This document shows positions 58,896 through 64,000 of a stretch of DNA of 64,000 bases, piece by piece. The DNA is from Rugalucina vietnamica. Taxonomy: Eukaryota; Mollusca; Bivalvia; Lucinida; Lucinidae. A program made the position numbers and the translations under genes. The notes beneath the pieces were generated by a model, which saw only the letters and a program-made list of their open reading frames with translations, did not search any database and was not told where the DNA came from. The stretch spans positions 26,249,621 to 26,313,620 of the forward strand of contig OZ024870.1 of the NCBI GenBank assembly GCA_964017185.1, given 5' to 3'. Every line of letters starts with the position of its first letter. Position 1 is the first letter of the stretch.

Positions 58896-60237
58896 CTACA
58901 AGATAATACATCGACTACTCCTACTATCAGTGTTAATAGTGTCATTGAGAAAGCTATTGTCAGTATCCCTTGCTTTCCAGTTTTCTTGCTGAATTTCCCT
59001 CCTTTCAGAGATCTCTGCTAGTTTCCTGGGTGAAACTCTCTTAGCCATTTTCATGAGTCTTGGTGTTGAGATGTCGTGTCCTGTGAGCCTTGCAATCTTG
59101 GACGGTCTCTGATCAACGGCCTCTTCTCCTTTTCTCTTCCCCTGCCTCTCTTCTTCATGGACCGATTTCAGTACCGAGATCATCTCTATAGGACTCAGCT
59201 GTAACTTACTAGTCTTAAGCTTTTCTTTTGATTCTGGTATTTCATTTTCCACGTCTAGTTTATCCGCTTTTTGAACAGTTTTTTTCTTTGAGCTTTGCAC
59301 TGTTTTCTCTACTTTCCGCACCTTTGACCCAACAGGTGTTGAATCATCATCCGACTCATTCCTCTGTCGTTTGACTGCTGGAGTTTTTCTTGTCGGCATC
59401 CTTTTCGGTGTTGCCTTTGCTGACTTCACTTTCGGTGTACTCATGGTAATTTTCCTTTGTCGTGGTTTAATTGATGAGACAGGCTTGGCAGAGAAAACAA
59501 TCAGATCATTGTTTCTGTCTAAGGTTTCTTTTGGTGTTCCATAGAATGACTTATTGGTGATTTCTTCAACATTTGCTGGTGTTGAGGTAAGTTTAGCTTT
59601 TATTGCTGACTTTGTGCTTTCCTTTGCATCTGGTGAATCAACATTTTTCTTGCCAGTCTTTCTCGTTGATCTAGAAGATTTCTGTTTTGTTTGAACATTT
59701 ACTGGTGTTTTAAAGTCAGATGATTTTACATTAGTGCTCTTTGGTGTCTTTCTAGCAGATTTTGTTGCCTTTGGAGATTGAGATTTTTCATCCAGGATTG
59801 TCTTCAGGTTAACAGGAGTCTTAGCAGTTTTCAAGGGACTTATTCTCAAAACTGGAGATCTTTTCTTCTGTATCTGAGGTGAAGGAGATGTCTTGATAAC
59901 CTTTCTGGCTGCTGGTTTTGGTTTTTTATCATCCACCGACTTTGAAACTACAGCCACTTCTTCTATGATGGTCTTCACTGGCTCAACTGGTTTAACAGGA
60001 GTCCTAAAAACTTTGGAGAACTCTGTGTCTATGTTAGTCCCTCTCATATATATGGAGGACCGTCTTGTCCTCGAAGAAACCGGTAGATTCCGCGGAGACA
60101 GAAGATTCTGTCCTCCTTTCTGGTACACGGACGATCTCCTCGACCTTGTTTTGGCTCCTGGGGGAGACTTCAGTGCTGCTGGCATTTTGAACCTTGCAAT
60201 ATCAGCTCTTGCTGCTTTAGACTGGTAAACAGAAGAT
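58896..60237 (-). CDS. basic Ser/Thr-Pro-rich protein with C-terminal CaaX box, last exon
   Basis: Last coding exon of a protein I cannot name. It starts after AATGTTTCAG and joins the upstream exon (61333-61443) in frame. The 446 residues are Lys/Arg- and Ser/Thr-rich, mostly disordered, with many SP/TP sites each near basic residues (KTPVN, STPKVK, RKTPAVK) and NLS-like clusters (KKRSP, VKRQR). This is the composition of mitotic chromatin or spindle proteins such as Ki-67 or NuSAP, without a domain to prove it. A TRRSS(V/I)Y motif occurs three times across the two exons. The C-terminus is C-I-I-L and stop, a CaaX box whose final Leu predicts geranylgeranylation. A short helical, charged block (PIEMISVLKSVHEEERQGKR) lies about 110 residues before the end. 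The 5' part of the gene is outside the window or unrecognised. Confidence 0.8.
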
Positions 60238-60693
60238 CTGAAACATTGAAAGAAACAAAATTGCTTAGCAATTTTACTCTACATCAGTTGTAAAATCCAG
60301 CTAATGCAACGGCAGAGATATACTGGTGGTCTTGAAATTCTTTGAACTTGGGAGTTTAAATACCATGATAAGTGACAACTGTTTTTAACAATACCACCTC
60401 ACACCAAATTAAAAGTCCAGCTTCTTAATAAATTTAAAAGTTATCATACAAGTTTGAAAATAAATAGTCAAACTCTAAACTGGTATGCAAATTAATAAGT
60501 TAGATTCAGATTTCAAAATGATGAGAGGTTTGAATAAGTTTCCTTGAACACTCAGTATCACTGTGTACATTCATGATTTTGATGTACTTATTGTGAAAAT
60601 TATGAACAGATATCGGAAAACAAGTATCCATCACAGACTCACAGTGACAGAAATTAGGATTTTTCCTCACTAGCCTGAACCCTTTTATCTTTA

Positions 60694-60998
60694 TGCACTA
60701 GTCATTTGTAACCACGCCCCCCCCCCCAGCTCCGGGGAATAGCCGGGACTTTGACTTTTGGTCCAGCAAATCCCCGCTAAAAGCCTGACCCTGCGGGGAC
60801 TGCTCGTTGGTAAAACCATTGCCGTTTTCCCCCGCAGCCTGCTATTTTTCATTTCACTGCCCTTTTTGTCTATATAAAGCAAACCCCAGGTATTTCCTCC
60901 ACACTGCCGTGGCAAAACTTTGGTCAAAGCACCGCTCATTTCCACGGCTATCCCCCGGAGGTGGGGGGGAGGGGCCATGGTTACAAATGATTAGTGCA
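60694..60998. mobile_element. MITE family M3 copy in the last intron
   Basis: Ends TGCACTAGTCATTTGTAACC and GGTTACAAATGATTAGTGCA are inverted. TTAA follows on the right; the left flank reads TTTA, so one side has changed. Confidence 0.75.
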
Positions 60999-61332
60999 TT
61001 AATCATTTGCCAAAATTTTCAACTAGCCAGACCTATATAGGTAATGGGTTTTACTGAGAAAAACTACTACTTAGCCCGACAACCCTTTGGCTAGTGTCGG
61101 GCTAGAGCTAATTTTGATCACTGCAGTGACATGCATTTTTTTAGTGTAAACACTGTGGCAGCTAAAGTGAATTGGAGGGTAGTTTTAAATGCTGCAAATA
61201 ATATATTCAAAGACTTGAAAAGCTTTTTCCAACATGTTTTTATTCTAGTTTGACAATTTGATTTGGTGCAATTTCTTTTGACACACATCATGACACATGG
61301 CTGTTACAGTGTATTATATAAGTTCACTGTAC

Positions 61333-61443
61333 CTTCTAGTTGTTCTTCTGACTGGTGATGGGGACTTTGGCGAGAAGATTTTGTCCTTGCCGGAGATCCA
61401 TCCTGGAGATATTGTAGTCGCCTTCCTTGCCACAACAGAGGAC
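61333..61443 (-). CDS. basic CaaX protein, penultimate exon
   Basis: A 111-nt exon between TTGTTTTAG and GTACAG. It encodes SSVVARKATTISPG, then GKDKIFSPKSPSPVRRTTR. The phase (one base in, two bases out) joins the next exon to read RRTTRRSSVYQSKAAR, recreating the repeated motif, which strongly supports the splice. An M2 MITE ends 38 bases upstream of its acceptor. Confidence 0.75.
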
Positions 61444-61481
61444 CTAAAACAATCTTGTAATTATTACACCAGATCTTATAC

Positions 61482-61713
61482 TGAGCCGCCGCGTGAGACA
61501 ACCAACAATTGGGTTCCAACCAGGTCCGACACAAACCAGTCTGTACAGTCACAGAAGCAAGCTAGAAGCTTGAAATTTCTGATTTAAGAAGGGGGATTGT
61601 ACTATCCGTGTAGCGAAAACAAAGGCGCTGATCAGCTTCGCGGTTACCACCACGCTGATCTGCGCCTTTGTTTTCACACAAGTATTTTGTTGTTTTTCTT
61701 ATGCAGTGGCTCA
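61482..61713. mobile_element. MITE family M2 copy beside a splice acceptor
   Basis: Left TGAGCCGCCGCGTGAG, right TATGCAGTGGCTCA. The core is altered in one arm (GGTTACCACCACGCTG). Next to the foldback element at 61722. Confidence 0.8.
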
Positions 61714-61721
61714 TATGAATC

Positions 61722-63119
<1,398 letters not shown>

Positions 63120-63269
63120 CCGCTCATATACTTTGCCAGTAACTTTGTGTTACTGATCGTTCCAAGACAATACTTCTGTGGTGGTTCTTTTTGTTTTATG
63201 TCTTGGTGTTCTACATGTACATATTTTTGTGCTGTTGGCACCTTATGTATGTTTGCATATTTTTAGTTA

Positions 63270-63460
63270 AGTTAAAGTAACTGAGTGGCCACCTATTGGG
63301 AAAATAGCTGCTCATTCGGCTTACGAAATGTTTTCATGGTATAAGTACCTGATTGTTAGTTTGGTTTTTTCCCCACCTCGGTTTTTGGAGTGGGAATCTT
63401 TTTCTGATTGCGCCTTTTCTTGATCTTTGCCTACTTGTACCTTTTTTCAAAATTTGATAG
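63270..63460 (+). repeat. dispersed repeat, pair of 32860-33030
   Basis: TAACTGAGTGGCCACCTATT, CCCCACCTCGGTTTTTGGAG and TTTGCCTACTTGTACCTTTT mirror the earlier copy. Confidence 0.6.
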
Positions 63461-64000
63461 GATCATTACCACAAACAACATAAAAATCTCATTCAAAAAA
63501 TATTTTGAAAACATACAATTTTTGCTTTTGCCCATATAGAAACTTCAGCTTGGATAAAAAAAAAAAAAATAAAAAAAAAAAAAAATAATAATAATAATAA
63601 TAATTATCATGATCACTGGTCCACAGGTGAGACAGGCCCACTGTCTTGGTTAATTCTTTTAATACACCAATCTTTTACTTAAATTTTGAAAAAAAAAGGT
63701 AGCAGTTCTTAGTGGACCTTTAATATGGTTATTGGTAAAATTCCACGTACATTTCCTTAATGTACATGATCTTGTCCCCAATTATTACCACAAAAAGGAC
63801 ACAAATATATATAAATGATCAAAACAAGTTATATATGCAACTTACATATCCAGTTACAAAATTCCAGATCAACATAAAACAGCAGGAAATATACCTTGTA
63901 GAAACATACTGTTGTATAACAGCTGGGTGTGATTGACACCTATACCTCATAAATAACATCTCAATTACCCAGCTGTCAAACAATGTTTTGAGTAGCCAAT
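63461..64000. other. intergenic DNA with A-rich and (TAA)n runs
   Basis: A-rich and ATA repeats at about 63557-63604. The rest is unassigned. TAACAGCTGGGTGTGATTGA and CTCAATTACCCAGCTGTCAA near the right edge form an imperfect inverted pair. Confidence 0.5.

Noticed and set aside
60691-60978. Minus-strand 95-codon frame
   Set aside because: Lies inside an M3 MITE in an intron.
61297-61587. Plus-strand frame with a hydrophobic start, resembling a secreted protein
   Set aside because: It runs across the minus-strand exon 61333-61443 and into an M2 MITE. The minus-strand reading is supported by splicing phase and motif continuity.

Overview
This is a gene-poor, AT-rich metazoan window crowded with non-autonomous DNA transposons. 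A bivalve or other mollusc is the most likely source. This is inferred from an NR1J-type nuclear receptor with the ESCKA P-box, a V-ATPase e-subunit gene with short exons and long introns, DIRS, LINE and tRNA-derived SINE debris, and very many small foldback elements. No species can be named from the sequence alone.

Layout. 1-4150: a broken DIRS-type retroelement on the minus strand. 4256-6495: two tandem-repeat fields, the second (about 280 bp per unit) packed with AGGTCA nuclear-receptor half-sites in DR3 and DR1 spacing. 6822-19179: a minus-strand NR1J-like nuclear receptor gene. It has two DNA-binding-domain exons (18720-19133 and 17805-17922), followed by two separate, complete ligand-binding-domain exons (10521-11500 and 6822-7795). 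Both can be joined in frame to the same DBD exon. 19300-25300: foldback elements and unrecognised DNA. 25337-30960: two related, 5'-truncated LINEs. Between them lies an array of five 350-bp units, identical by eye, each with a tRNA-like Pol III promoter, edged by long (TA)n tracts. 31400-41280: LINE and Penelope-like RT remnants, an orphan exon candidate, several TIR elements and a twin-primed LINE.

41513-46085: a complete four-exon V-ATPase V0 subunit e gene on the plus strand, with a polyadenylation signal. 47146-50421: a 3.3-kb inverted-repeat element apparently sitting in a LINE 3' tail. 50960-51886: a 167-bp tandem repeat inside a TIR element. 52000-57930: MITEs, a TTA-flanked Harbinger-like element and a TA-flanked mariner-like element. 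58896-61443: the last two exons, minus strand, of a basic, Ser/Thr-Pro-rich nuclear-type protein ending in the CaaX box CIIL. 61722-63119: a foldback element with tandem-repeat ends.

The main biological point is the receptor gene. One DBD with two alternative LBD cassettes would let a single promoter make two receptors with the same DNA target and different ligand pockets. About thirteen near-full copies of one palindromic MITE (family M2) are the dominant repeat. Most short open reading frames in the window are shadows of such repeats.
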